Made by a program: the position numbers and the translations under genes. This document shows positions 17,591 to 25,940 of a DNA stretch of 64,000 nucleotides, piece by piece. The notes beneath the pieces were generated by a model that saw only the letters and a program-made list of their open reading frames with translations, was not told the DNA's origin and searched no databases. The stretch lies in assembly GCA_022839745.1 (NCBI GenBank), contig JALHJB010000006.1:1-64000 (forward strand), given 5' to 3'. Source of the stretch: Actinomycetes bacterium (GTDB lineage Bacteria; Actinomycetota; Coriobacteriia; Anaerosomatales; Anaerosomataceae). Positions within the stretch are counted from its first letter, which is position 1; each line of letters starts with the position of its first letter.

Positions 17591-18826
17591 TCAGCCCTCG
17601 TATGCCGTGAACAGCAATGTGGCGTTGTGCCCGCCAAAACCGAACGAGTTGCTCAGCAGCGCACCGATCCGTGCGGGGCGGGCCTCGTTGGGTACGTAGT
17701 CGAGGTCGCACGCGGGATCGGGCGTGGTGTAGTTGATCGTGGGGGGCAGCACGCCGTGGCGCATCGCCTGCAGGCAGATGACCGCTTCAAGCGCGCCCGC
17801 CCCACCGAGCAGGTGGCCGGTCATCGACTTGGTGGACGACACCGGTGGCGCGTCGGCCCCGAACACCTGCTTGATCGCGCCGGTCTCGGCGGCGTCGCCG
17901 AGACCCGTAGAGGTGCCGTGGGCGTTCACGTAGTCGATCGCCGAGGCGGCGATGCCTGCACGGGACAGCGCCTGCAGCATCGCGCGGCGGGCACCGTCGC
18001 CCGTGGGATCCGGCGCGGTCAGGTGGTACGCATCAGCCGAGGCGCCGTAGCCCGCGAGCTCGCCGTAGATCCGGGCTCCACGAGCGCGGGCGTGCTCGAG
18101 CTCCTCCACCACGACCACACCGCCTCCCTCGCCCATCACGAAGCCGTCGCGGTCCGCGTCGAACGGGCGCGAGGCAGCGACCGGGTCGTCGTTGCGGGTG
18201 GAAAGCGAGCGCGCGGCCGAGAAGCCCGCGAGGCCGAGCGGCGTCACGCCGCAGTCGAAACCGCCGGCGAGGATCACATCGGCGTCGCCTCGGCGAATGG
18301 CCTCACCGGCCTCGCCGATGGAGTGGTTGCCGGTGGCGCAGGCGGAGACCGGCGCGTAGTTGATGCCCTTGGCGCCAAGCTTGATGGAGATGTGACCGGC
18401 GGCGAGGTCCACGATCATCATAGGAACGAGGAACGGGCTGACCCGTCCCGGCCCCTTGGCGTCGAGCACTTCCTTCTGCTCTTCCATAGTGGCGAGGCCG
18501 CCGATGCCCGATCCGACGATCACGCCCACCCGCTCGGCGTTGCTCTCGTCGATCACCAGACCCGCGTCCTCGACCGCCATGAGCGCCGAGGCCAACGCGA
18601 ACTGCTGGAAGCGCGCCATCCGGCGCGCTTCTCTGGGTTCGATCCACGGAGACGGGTCCCAGTCGTCGACATAGGCGGCGAACCTGGTGGGGTACGCCGA
18701 GGCGTTGAAAGCTGTGATCGGGCCTACCCCGCTGCGCCCGTTGCTGATCGAGTCCCAGATGGCGTCGGCTCCAACGCCTACAGGTGAGACCGCGCCAAGT
18801 CCGGTCACTACGATACGTCTGTCCAC
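17591..18826 (-). CDS. fabF: 3-oxoacyl-ACP synthase II FabF
   Basis: The elongating condensing enzyme of type II fatty acid synthesis. The 411-residue protein has the active-site triad C163 (VSACATG), H303 (NAHGTST) and H338 (TGHLLGG). The GTG at 18826 shares one base with the TAG of the upstream flavoprotein gene, with GGAGGAG placed ideally before it; starts further upstream are ruled out by this. It ends the fab gene run and is followed at once by rnc. Confidence 0.96.
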   Translation of the reverse strand: MDRRIVVTGLGAVSPVGVGADAIWDSISNGRSGVGPITAFNASAYPTRFAAYVDDWDPSPWIEPREARRMARFQQFALASALMAVEDAGLVIDESNAERVGVIVGSGIGGLATMEEQKEVLDAKGPGRVSPFLVPMMIVDLAAGHISIKLGAKGINYAPVSACATGNHSIGEAGEAIRRGDADVILAGGFDCGVTPLGLAGFSAARSLSTRNDDPVAASRPFDADRDGFVMGEGGGVVVVEELEHARARGARIYGELAGYGASADAYHLTAPDPTGDGARRAMLQALSRAGIAASAIDYVNAHGTSTGLGDAAETGAIKQVFGADAPPVSSTKSMTGHLLGGAGALEAVICLQAMRHGVLPPTINYTTPDPACDLDYVPNEARPARIGALLSNSFGFGGHNATLLFTAYEG

Positions 18827-19782
18827 TATGACTCCTCCCCGCTCGCCGCGCGCCACTCGGCAACGAGGCGGTCCATCAATACCTGCACCGTTGGAATGTC
18901 ATGGATCTTCGCGGCCGAGGTCCCCGCGAACACCAGGCCGGCCGTGACGTCACCTCGCTGTGAGCGCTCAAGTGCGTCCATGATGCAGTACTCCTTGCCG
19001 CACTCCTTGAGGCATGACTTGCAGCGTTCGATCCGCGGGTAGTCACCCACGGCGAGCCGCTCGGTGAGCGGGTTGACGATGGCGCGGCCGGGCAGGCCGA
19101 CAGGGCTCTTGGTGAGCACGATGTCCTGGTCGGTGGCCTCGACGTGCATCCGCTTGAAGGCGTCGGATGCCGAGCACTCCTGCGTTGCCACGAACCGCGA
19201 CCCCATCTGAACACCGGCGGCGCCCGCGTCGAGCATGCGCTTGATGTCGGCGCCGTTGGCGATGCCTCCGGCCGCGATCACCGGGATGTCCACCGCTTCG
19301 AGGATCTCGGGGAGCAGGTCGTCCACGTGCCGGTCGGTGCCGAGGTGGCCGCCCGCGTCACAGCCCTCGACCACAACGGCGGAGGCGCCGAACTTCTCGG
19401 AAAGCCGGGCCACGCGGGCGGAGCCGACGATCGGCACGCACTCAACGCCGGCCTCTCTGCACCAGCTGAACATGTCGCGCGAGAAGCCCGCCCCCGCAAC
19501 CAGCACGTCGACGCCCGCGTCGGTCGCAGCGTGCACCAGGTCCTTGAAGATGCGGACCGCGACCATGATGTTGACGCCCACCACGCCGTCGGGTGCGATC
19601 TCCCGTGCGGCACGGACTTCAGCCGCCAGTTCGTCGGGAGTGAGCCCCGAACCTGCGATGATCCCGACGCCGCCGGCTTTGGCGACCGCGCCCGCCAGCG
19701 GTGAGAGCGAAATGCGTACAGCCATGCCGCCCTGCACGATCGGAAGCCGCGCTGTGCGCGAGCCTATGGTGAGCGTGGGCAT
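18826..19782 (-). CDS. FabK / nitronate-monooxygenase-like flavoprotein with Cys motif
   Basis: An FMN-dependent TIM-barrel enzyme of the NMO/FabK superfamily, 318 residues. It has the N-terminal PIVQGGMAVRIS, a catalytic-type His in CDAGGHLG (H146) and the phosphate-binding AGGIANG. Unlike the FabK at 21815, it carries a late cysteine motif C254-x2-C257-x3-C261-x4-C266 (CKSCLKECGKEYC), which could bind metal or an iron-sulfur cluster. Its place between acpP and fabF suggests a redox role in fatty-acid synthesis, for example a second enoyl reductase, but a nitronate oxidase is equally possible from sequence. The start is ATG 19782 (a GTG two codons earlier is closer to AAGGAGG). Confidence 0.8.
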   Translation of the reverse strand: MPTLTIGSRTARLPIVQGGMAVRISLSPLAGAVAKAGGVGIIAGSGLTPDELAAEVRAAREIAPDGVVGVNIMVAVRIFKDLVHAATDAGVDVLVAGAGFSRDMFSWCREAGVECVPIVGSARVARLSEKFGASAVVVEGCDAGGHLGTDRHVDDLLPEILEAVDIPVIAAGGIANGADIKRMLDAGAAGVQMGSRFVATQECSASDAFKRMHVEATDQDIVLTKSPVGLPGRAIVNPLTERLAVGDYPRIERCKSCLKECGKEYCIMDALERSQRGDVTAGLVFAGTSAAKIHDIPTVQVLMDRLVAEWRAASGEES

Positions 19783-19811
19783 CTCCACGGTGCCTCCTTG
19801 AGGGGTGCGTT

Positions 19812-19841
19812 GGCGGCACCATCCACACAGATGGTGCCGCC
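19812..19841 (-). promoter_or_regulatory. Strong 12-bp hairpin between acpP and the FabK-like gene
   Basis: GGCGGCACCATC and its perfect complement surround a 6-base loop. The hairpin sits 23 bp beyond the acpP stop and before the next gene's ribosome site. No U-run follows, so it is not a classic intrinsic terminator. It may stabilise the acpP message or attenuate downstream genes, letting acpP be made in excess. Confidence 0.65.
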
Positions 19842-19864
19842 GCCAAGCGGCCTGAAGGGCCGCG

Positions 19865-20107
19865 CTAGTCCTGGTTCGCGGCGATGTACTCGACCGCATC
19901 GCCGACGGTCTTGATCGACTCGGCCTCTTCATCCGGAATGGACACGCCGAACGAATCCTCGAGCGCCATCACGAGCTCGACGATGTCGAGCGAATCAGCG
20001 CCCAGGTCGTCGAAGAACGACGCCTCGGAGGTGACATCGTCCTCATCGACAGACAGCTGGTCGATGATGACCTCCTTCACCTTTGCGAAGATCTCATCAT
20101 GCTCCAT
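19865..20107 (-). CDS. acpP: Acyl carrier protein
   Basis: The 80-residue carrier of growing acyl chains, acidic and helical, with the phosphopantetheine attachment S39 in DLGADSLDIVEL. The ATG at 20107 lies 8 bp after AAGGAGG; a GTG three codons earlier overlaps that site. It sits between fabG and the FabK-like gene as part of the fab run. Confidence 0.97.
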   Translation of the reverse strand: MEHDEIFAKVKEVIIDQLSVDEDDVTSEASFFDDLGADSLDIVELVMALEDSFGVSIPDEEAESIKTVGDAVEYIAANQD

Positions 20108-20145
20108 ACGAAACACCTCCTTCCAGCGCAGTTGCGTTGGTCCGG

Positions 20146-20895
20146 CTATGCGAACGTCATGCCGCCATCAACGGCGATGACCTGACCGGTGATATAGGCC
20201 GCATCATCGCTCGCAAGGAACGCGACGGTGGCGGCGATGTCCTCGGGCGTGCCGAGTCGACCCATCGCGATCGAAGAAGTGGCAGCCTCACGTGCCGTTT
20301 CGGACAGCGCGCCGGTCATGTCGGTGGCGATGAACCCGGGCGCCACCGCGTTGGCGCGGACACCGCGTCCGGCGAGCTCGCGGGCAACGCTCTTCGTGAG
20401 CCCGATGAGTCCGGCCTTGGCGGCGGCGTAGTTGGCCTGACCCGCATTGCCCATCATTCCCACGACCGATGCCATGTTCACGATAGAGCCCGAGCGCTGC
20501 TTCATCATGAGCTTGCCGACAGCGCGCGAGAGGTAGAACGCGCCCGAAAGGTTGGTGTCGATAACCGCACGCCAGTCGTGGTCCGACATGCGTACGAGCA
20601 GTCCGTCACGGGTGATACCGGCGTTGTTGACCAGGACGTCGATCCGGCCGAACCGGGACACGACATCGTCAACGAGGGCGGCGCACGCTGCGGCTTCGCT
20701 CACGTCGGCCTGGAACGCGGCAGCGGTGCCGCCTGCCGCCTCGATAGCCGCTACCACCTCAGCGGCGGCGTCCGCGCGTCCCGCGTAGTTGATCGCCACG
20801 GAGGCGCCTTCAGCGGCCAGCCGCTTGGCCACTGCCGCACCGATGCCCCGGGAACCTCCCGTCACCAGCGCCACACGTCCCGAAAGCCGTTCCAT
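20146..20895 (-). CDS. fabG: 3-oxoacyl-ACP reductase FabG
   Basis: An NADPH-dependent short-chain dehydrogenase, 249 residues. The cofactor motif is TGGSRGIG (12-19). The catalytic residues are S143, Y156 and K160 (YAAAK), with the NNAG motif at 90-93. The ATG at 20895 shares one base with the fabD stop (TGATG), so translation is coupled. Confidence 0.95.
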   Translation of the reverse strand: MERLSGRVALVTGGSRGIGAAVAKRLAAEGASVAINYAGRADAAAEVVAAIEAAGGTAAAFQADVSEAAACAALVDDVVSRFGRIDVLVNNAGITRDGLLVRMSDHDWRAVIDTNLSGAFYLSRAVGKLMMKQRSGSIVNMASVVGMMGNAGQANYAAAKAGLIGLTKSVARELAGRGVRANAVAPGFIATDMTGALSETAREAATSSIAMGRLGTPEDIAATVAFLASDDAAYITGQVIAVDGGMTFA

Positions 20896-21812
20896 CAGTC
20901 GATCACCTCGCGAACGCGTTCGATTCCATCTGTCTCGACAGATACCCCTTCGAGACCAGGGTATCGCTTCACGATCCCGGTCAGCACGGAGCCGGGGCCG
21001 CATTCGATCTGGACCTCCACGCCGGAGGAGACGAACGCCTCGAGCGTGGCGGTCCATCCCACCGGCGAGATGATCTGCGAGGCAAGCCGTTGCCTGAGCG
21101 TGTCGGCCTCCACCGCGGGCTCCGCGCCGGTGTTCTGCGCAACCGGCACTCGCGCGTCCGCGAACGGGGTCTCCGCGAGCACCGCGGCGAATGCGTCAGC
21201 GGCGGGCGCCATGAGCGGCGAGTGGAACGGCCCGGCCACCGAGAGCGGAACGACCCGCCGTGCGCCTACCGCGGTGAGGGCCTCAAGGGCCCTCTCGATG
21301 CCGGCGTGCGTGCCGGAGACGACCACCTGGCCGGGGCCGTTGTCGTTAGCCACCCACACGCCCGGGATGCCGTCCAACGCGTTGGCGACCGACGACCTGT
21401 CCATGCCGAGAACTGCGGCCATGGTGCCGCCTGCGGCGGCAGCGGCCTCGGCCATGAGCCGTGAGCGCTCGCAGATGAGCGCGAGACCGGTCTCGTCATC
21501 GAAGACGCCGGCGAACGCGAGCGCAGCGTACTCGCCGAGGCTGTGGCCGGCGACCACCGCTGGTGTCACGCCGGCTTCGGCAAGGGCGCGCGCCCAAAGG
21601 AGGTCGACGATATACAGCAAAGGCTGCGCGGCGCGCGTGTCGGCGAGCGCAGCATCCGGACCGTTGGCCGCGATCGAGCCCAGCGGCAGTCCGGAGAGCG
21701 TCTCGGCCTGCTCCACAAGACGCGCCGCGGCCTCAGCGTCGGGCAGCCGGTCGAGCATGCCGACACGCTGCGACCCCTGGCCGGAAAAAACGAACGCCGC
21801 ACGCCTCGACAT
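20895..21812 (-). CDS. fabD: Malonyl-CoA:ACP transacylase FabD
   Basis: Loads malonyl groups onto ACP. The 305-residue protein has the nucleophile S91 in GHSLGEYAA, the catalytic H197 in PFHSPLM and the N-terminal FVFSGQGSQ. The ATG at 21812 is 2 bp after the fabK stop. A longer reading of 120 extra residues is out-of-frame translation of fabK. Confidence 0.95.
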   Translation of the reverse strand: MSRRAAFVFSGQGSQRVGMLDRLPDAEAAARLVEQAETLSGLPLGSIAANGPDAALADTRAAQPLLYIVDLLWARALAEAGVTPAVVAGHSLGEYAALAFAGVFDDETGLALICERSRLMAEAAAAAGGTMAAVLGMDRSSVANALDGIPGVWVANDNGPGQVVVSGTHAGIERALEALTAVGARRVVPLSVAGPFHSPLMAPAADAFAAVLAETPFADARVPVAQNTGAEPAVEADTLRQRLASQIISPVGWTATLEAFVSSGVEVQIECGPGSVLTGIVKRYPGLEGVSVETDGIERVREVID

Positions 21813-21814
21813 CG

Positions 21815-22762
21815 TCAGGCGTCCAGCGCCGAGGTCATGCCGCGGATGACCGTATCGGCATCGCGGACGAGCTCGTGCACGATATCGGCCGCCGGTTCGA
21901 TGCGGCACACCATCGCGGCCGACTGCCCGGCCATGAGGCTGCCCATGTCGATGTCGCCCTGGCGCATCGCGAGTGCGAGCTTCCCGGCTCCGAGCGCCTC
22001 GATCTCCTCGACCTTGTTCTCGCGGTCGAGCTCCATGATCTGCCGGGCGAGCTTGTTCTTGAGGACGCGTACAGGATGCCCGGTGGATCTTCCGGTCACG
22101 ACGGTGTCGCGGTCCTTGGCTTTGAGCACTTGCTCCTTGATCGCCGGATGGATCGTGCACTCCTCGGCGCACATGAACCGCGTGCCGAGCTGCACGCCTT
22201 CGGCGCCCAGGGCGAACGCCGCCGCCACGCCGCGTCCGTCGGCGATGCCCCCCGCCGCGATCACCGGCACCTCTACCGCATCCACCAGCTGTGGGATCAG
22301 CACCATGGTGGTGAGCTCACCGATGTGACCGCCGGCTTCCATGCCTTCGCCGATGATGGCGTCGGCGCCGATGGACTCCATGCGCTTGGCGAGCGCGACC
22401 GAAGGCACGATCGGCACCACCTTGATGTCCGCTTCCTTCAGTCCTGCCATGTACTTGCCAGGATTGCCTGCCCCGGTGGTGACCATCGGCACGCGCTCGT
22501 CGATGACCATCTGCACGATGTCGTCGATGTGCGGGGTAAGGAGCATGAGGTTCACGCCGAACGGGCGATCGGTGAGCGTCTTGGCAAGCCGGATCTGCTC
22601 ACGGAGAAGATCCGTGGGCATGTGACCGGCACCGATCACGCCGATTCCACCAGCATTGCTCACCGCGGCTGAGAGCTCCGCGGTGGCTGTCCAGGCCATA
22701 CCGCCCTGGATGATGGGATGCTCGATGTCGAGCAGCTTGGTCACACGCGTCATGAGCGTCAT
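21815..22762 (-). CDS. fabK: Enoyl-ACP reductase II FabK
   Basis: An FMN-containing enoyl-ACP reductase that completes each elongation cycle, replacing FabI. The 315-residue protein has HPIIQGGMAW, the catalytic-type His in MEAGGHIGE (H146) and AGGIADG. The ATG at 22762 overlaps the fabH stop, with AAGGAG 8 bp before. It lies between fabH and fabD, the same fabH-fabK-fabD-fabG-fabF context known from streptococci. No fabI is in the window. Confidence 0.92.
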   Translation of the reverse strand: MTLMTRVTKLLDIEHPIIQGGMAWTATAELSAAVSNAGGIGVIGAGHMPTDLLREQIRLAKTLTDRPFGVNLMLLTPHIDDIVQMVIDERVPMVTTGAGNPGKYMAGLKEADIKVVPIVPSVALAKRMESIGADAIIGEGMEAGGHIGELTTMVLIPQLVDAVEVPVIAAGGIADGRGVAAAFALGAEGVQLGTRFMCAEECTIHPAIKEQVLKAKDRDTVVTGRSTGHPVRVLKNKLARQIMELDRENKVEEIEALGAGKLALAMRQGDIDMGSLMAGQSAAMVCRIEPAADIVHELVRDADTVIRGMTSALDA

Positions 22763-23751
22763 TCTTTGGGCTCCTTCATCCAGCGGACGACCGCAGCGCC
22801 CCACGTGAGCCCCGCGCCGAAACCGACGAGGGCGAGCACGTCTCCGCGGTGCAAGTGGTGGTCAGTATACAGGTCGTGCAGTGCGAGCGGAATCGAGCCA
22901 GCGGACGTGTTGCCGAGAAGCGCGACATTGGAGAACACGCGCTCGGACTCGATGCCCAGACGCGGGGCCACCGCGTCGAGGATGCGCTGATTGGCCTGGT
23001 GCGGCACGAGCAAGGTGAGGTCATCCACGGTGAGACCCGAGAGCTCGAGCGCGCGCTTTGTGGCCTCCGGGATGATCCTGACCGCGAACTTGAAGACCTC
23101 GCCTCCGGACATCTTGAGGTAGTGCTCCCCCGCCGCCACGCGCTCCGGGGTGCACGGCATGGCCGCCCCGCCAGCGGGGATCACGAGCACGCCTGCGCCC
23201 GAACCGTCCGAGCCGGTGTCGATGCCGAGGACACCCGGTTCGTCGGAAGCCTCAAGCACCACCGCGCCCGCACCGTCTCCGAAGAGCACGCATGTTCGGC
23301 GGTCAGTGAAGTCGATGTGCCTGGTCAGCGCGTCGGCGCCTATCACCAGGACACGGTCGGCCCTCCCCGACTCGATCATGGCGGTTCCCTGCTGCAGTGC
23401 CAGGATGAAGCTCGTGCACGCCGCCATCACATCCACCGCGCCACAGCGCAGACCGAGTAGGTCCTGGGTGATCGCGGCGGTCGAGGGCATGATGTGGTCG
23501 GGGCTGCCGGTTCCCACCACGAGGAAGTCGATGTCCTCGGGCTGCAGCCCTGCATCGGCGAGCGCGCCGCGACCAGCCGCGGCGGCCATGTCGCTCGTGG
23601 CCTGACCCTCGGCCACGATACGCCGCTCCCTGATGCCGGTGCGGCTCGCGATCCACTCGTCGGATGTGTCGACGAGCTGCGAGAGATCGTCGTTGGTCAC
23701 TACGCGGTCGGGCAGATATGCGCCGATGCCGGTGATAGAAGCATGTCTCAT
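22759..23751 (-). CDS. fabH: 3-oxoacyl-ACP synthase III FabH
   Basis: Initiates fatty acid synthesis by condensing an acyl-CoA with malonyl-ACP. The 330-residue protein has the triad C112 (AACTSF), H251 (PHQANQR) and N281 (GNTSAGS). The ATG at 23751 is the start that gives the normal family N-terminus; the 77 extra upstream residues are not homologous. The 95-bp gap to plsX holds a possible promoter. Confidence 0.95.
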   Translation of the reverse strand: MRHASITGIGAYLPDRVVTNDDLSQLVDTSDEWIASRTGIRERRIVAEGQATSDMAAAAGRGALADAGLQPEDIDFLVVGTGSPDHIMPSTAAITQDLLGLRCGAVDVMAACTSFILALQQGTAMIESGRADRVLVIGADALTRHIDFTDRRTCVLFGDGAGAVVLEASDEPGVLGIDTGSDGSGAGVLVIPAGGAAMPCTPERVAAGEHYLKMSGGEVFKFAVRIIPEATKRALELSGLTVDDLTLLVPHQANQRILDAVAPRLGIESERVFSNVALLGNTSAGSIPLALHDLYTDHHLHRGDVLALVGFGAGLTWGAAVVRWMKEPKE

Positions 23752-23806
23752 GAGAGTAGTCGTCCCTTGTCGTGTCTGATCATCGCTCGGTCGGAGATGT
23801 TCGTGC

Positions 23807-23834
23807 AGTGTACCCGTTGGCGGCGTCTGCGCAA
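23807..23834 (-). promoter_or_regulatory. Possible internal promoter for the fabH operon
   Basis: TTGCGC (23829-23834), 16 bp, then TACACT (23807-23812) on the minus strand, about 55 bp before fabH. The -35 match is weak. Confidence 0.35.
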
Positions 23835-23846
23835 CGTGGGCACTTC

Positions 23847-24854
23847 TCAGACGGCGTCTCCGCCTGGCTCCCGGATGGCGACTGCGATAGCCTCCGTGAG
23901 GCCGCCCCGCACGGCTTTCGCGGTCGTGGCGACACCGCTGGCGATAGCGCGGGCGCTTGAGCTCCCGTGGCCGATCATGCACACGCCGTTGACGCCCAGG
24001 AGAGGCGCTCCGCCGTACACGTCCGGGTCCAGCCGCTCCTTGAGCGCGACGAGCGACGGCTGTACCACGGCGGCCGCCAGCTTGTTGATGGTCGAGGATG
24101 TCAGCGCGGCCTTGATCTCCGACAGCAGTTGGCGCGACAGCCCTTCGAGCACCTTGAGCGTGACGTTGCCCGTGAATCCATCGGTGACGATGACGTCGAC
24201 CGTGCCGCTGGTGACATCGCGCCCCTCCACGTTGCCGACGAAACCCGGAAGGCCTTCGGTGAGCAGCGCGTAGGCCTCCTGGGCGAGCATCGAGCCCTTC
24301 GTAGGTTCTTCGCCGATGTTCAGCAGCCCGACCCGCGGAGAGGCCACGCCAAGCGTGATGCGAGCATACGCCGCACCCATATGGCCGAATTGCAGCAGCA
24401 TCTCGGGTCTGACATCGGCGTTGGCACCGACATCGAGCAGGACCGTGGGGCGTTCGCCGGTGGGTATGACCGCGGCGAGCGCAGGCCTCTCAACGCCGCG
24501 GAGCCTGCCCACCACGAGTGTGGCCGCGGCCATGCAGGCGCCGGTGTTGCCGGCACTGAAGAACCCGCCGGCACGTCCCTCCCGAACGAGCCGGGCACCA
24601 ACGACGATCGAGGAGTCCTTCTTGGAGCGCACCGCGTTGGCGGGATGTTCGTCCATGGTGATGACTTCGTGCGCGGGCACCGGCGTGCAACGCTCAAAGC
24701 CGGCCGCGGCCACAAGGGCGTGCTCGGGACCGACAAGCAGCACGTGGAGTCCGGGATCGGCGGCGAGCGCCGAGCCAACGCCCTCCACCACCACATCCGG
24801 CGCGCGGTCGCCACCCATCAGATCGACCGCAACCGTCGCCGAGACTTCGCTCAC
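23847..24854 (-). CDS. plsX: Phosphate acyltransferase PlsX
   Basis: Converts acyl-ACP to acyl-phosphate, the donor for PlsY in phospholipid synthesis. The 335-residue protein has the N-terminal VAVDLMGGDRAPD, SAGNTGA and the later VTDGFTGNV and MIGHGSSSA motifs. The GTG at 24854 follows GGAAGGA. The fatty acid kinase pair fakA/degV about 8 kb upstream makes the same acyl-phosphate from free fatty acids, so the two feed one pool. Confidence 0.95.
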   Translation of the reverse strand: MSEVSATVAVDLMGGDRAPDVVVEGVGSALAADPGLHVLLVGPEHALVAAAGFERCTPVPAHEVITMDEHPANAVRSKKDSSIVVGARLVREGRAGGFFSAGNTGACMAAATLVVGRLRGVERPALAAVIPTGERPTVLLDVGANADVRPEMLLQFGHMGAAYARITLGVASPRVGLLNIGEEPTKGSMLAQEAYALLTEGLPGFVGNVEGRDVTSGTVDVIVTDGFTGNVTLKVLEGLSRQLLSEIKAALTSSTINKLAAAVVQPSLVALKERLDPDVYGGAPLLGVNGVCMIGHGSSSARAIASGVATTAKAVRGGLTEAIAVAIREPGGDAV

Positions 24855-24876
24855 TCTGTGTCCTTCCGGGAGTCTG

Positions 24877-25938
24877 CTAGAGGCCGATGGCCGCGAACAG
24901 CCGCTCGAGATCGCAGTCGCGCTCGAGCATGGCGCGTATTCTAGCAGCCTTGACCGGGTCGTGGAGGTGGACTCGGCCAAGCAGCGCCTCCATCCGCTCC
25001 ACCGCCGTGAGCGTGTCGGTGTCGACCATCAGCGTGGGAACGCCGAGCTCCTCGGCGCGGGTGGCGACGAACGGGTCCGGTGGCAGATTGCCGGTGAGGA
25101 TGATCGCGCGCGTGCTGGTCTCGAGCGCGGCCAGCTGCACGTCGGCGCGGTCGCCGCCGGTGATGACCGCCTTGTTCGCTTTCCGGCGGAAGAAGCGCAG
25201 CGCCTTGTCTTGACCCATCGCGCCCACCATGAACGCCTCGACCGTGTCGTCGAGCCGGTCCTCGGCGGTGATGACAACGGCGTCGAGGGCCTCCACGATC
25301 TCGCGGATCGTCACCGACCCGAGCGCCGGGTCGAACGGGATGGCCCCGAGCGTGGGTATCCCGCGCGACTCGAGGAACGGGAGGATGCGCTCCCGGGCCA
25401 CAGGCAGCCGCGACTCGTGGATGCCGTTGAGCAGAAGCCCCGCGAGGCCGGACCCGAGCTGCCGCGAGACACCCAGCGCGTCTTCGGGCAAGTCGGTGGG
25501 GCGAGGCCGGTCGATCAGCAGCACCCTCGCGTCGAACAGCCCCACCACATCAGTGAGAGACAGACCCACACACGCGCCCTGAACAGGTTCCGTCGGGCCC
25601 TCGACGATCATGACATCGCGGCCTTGAGAGCACCGCCCCCACGCGTCCATGACGCGTGGGGTCTCATCGAGCGACCCGCCGGAGAGCACGCGTTCGATCA
25701 GCCCCTGCGTGCGCACGACCGGACAGACGTCGGCCACATCCGATGGACGCGGCAGCGTGCGGTTCACGTATAGTGCGTCCTCGTCGGTGGTCAGGCCGTT
25801 CGTGACGACGGGCATGGAGCCATACGGTTTGAAGTAGCCCACGTCCATTCCGCGATCGCCCAGGATAGCGGCGAGCGCCACGGCTATGCCGCTCTTCCCG
25901 GTATACGGCTTGGTGGATGTCACGATGATGGATCGCAC
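24877..25938 (-). CDS. DRTGG-domain protein with BioD-like P-loop N-terminus
   Basis: A 353-residue protein with an N-terminal P-loop domain related to dethiobiotin synthetase/CobB (MRSIIVTSTKPYTGKSGIAVAL, MIVEGP) and a C-terminal DRTGG domain from about 215 (VITGGDRADVQLAALE). This resembles the N-terminal regulatory half of large phosphotransacetylases, but the Pta catalytic domain is absent. It starts 2 bp after the ADP-forming acyl-CoA synthetase gene, so it may regulate or sense acetyl-CoA/acetate flux; that role is inference. Confidence 0.8.
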   Translation of the reverse strand: MRSIIVTSTKPYTGKSGIAVALAAILGDRGMDVGYFKPYGSMPVVTNGLTTDEDALYVNRTLPRPSDVADVCPVVRTQGLIERVLSGGSLDETPRVMDAWGRCSQGRDVMIVEGPTEPVQGACVGLSLTDVVGLFDARVLLIDRPRPTDLPEDALGVSRQLGSGLAGLLLNGIHESRLPVARERILPFLESRGIPTLGAIPFDPALGSVTIREIVEALDAVVITAEDRLDDTVEAFMVGAMGQDKALRFFRRKANKAVITGGDRADVQLAALETSTRAIILTGNLPPDPFVATRAEELGVPTLMVDTDTLTAVERMEALLGRVHLHDPVKAARIRAMLERDCDLERLFAAIGL

Positions 25939-25940
25939 GA

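Noticed and set aside
16781..18787. 668-codon plus-strand open frame opposite rnc and fabF
   Set aside because: Antisense to two well-supported genes; no recognisable motif.
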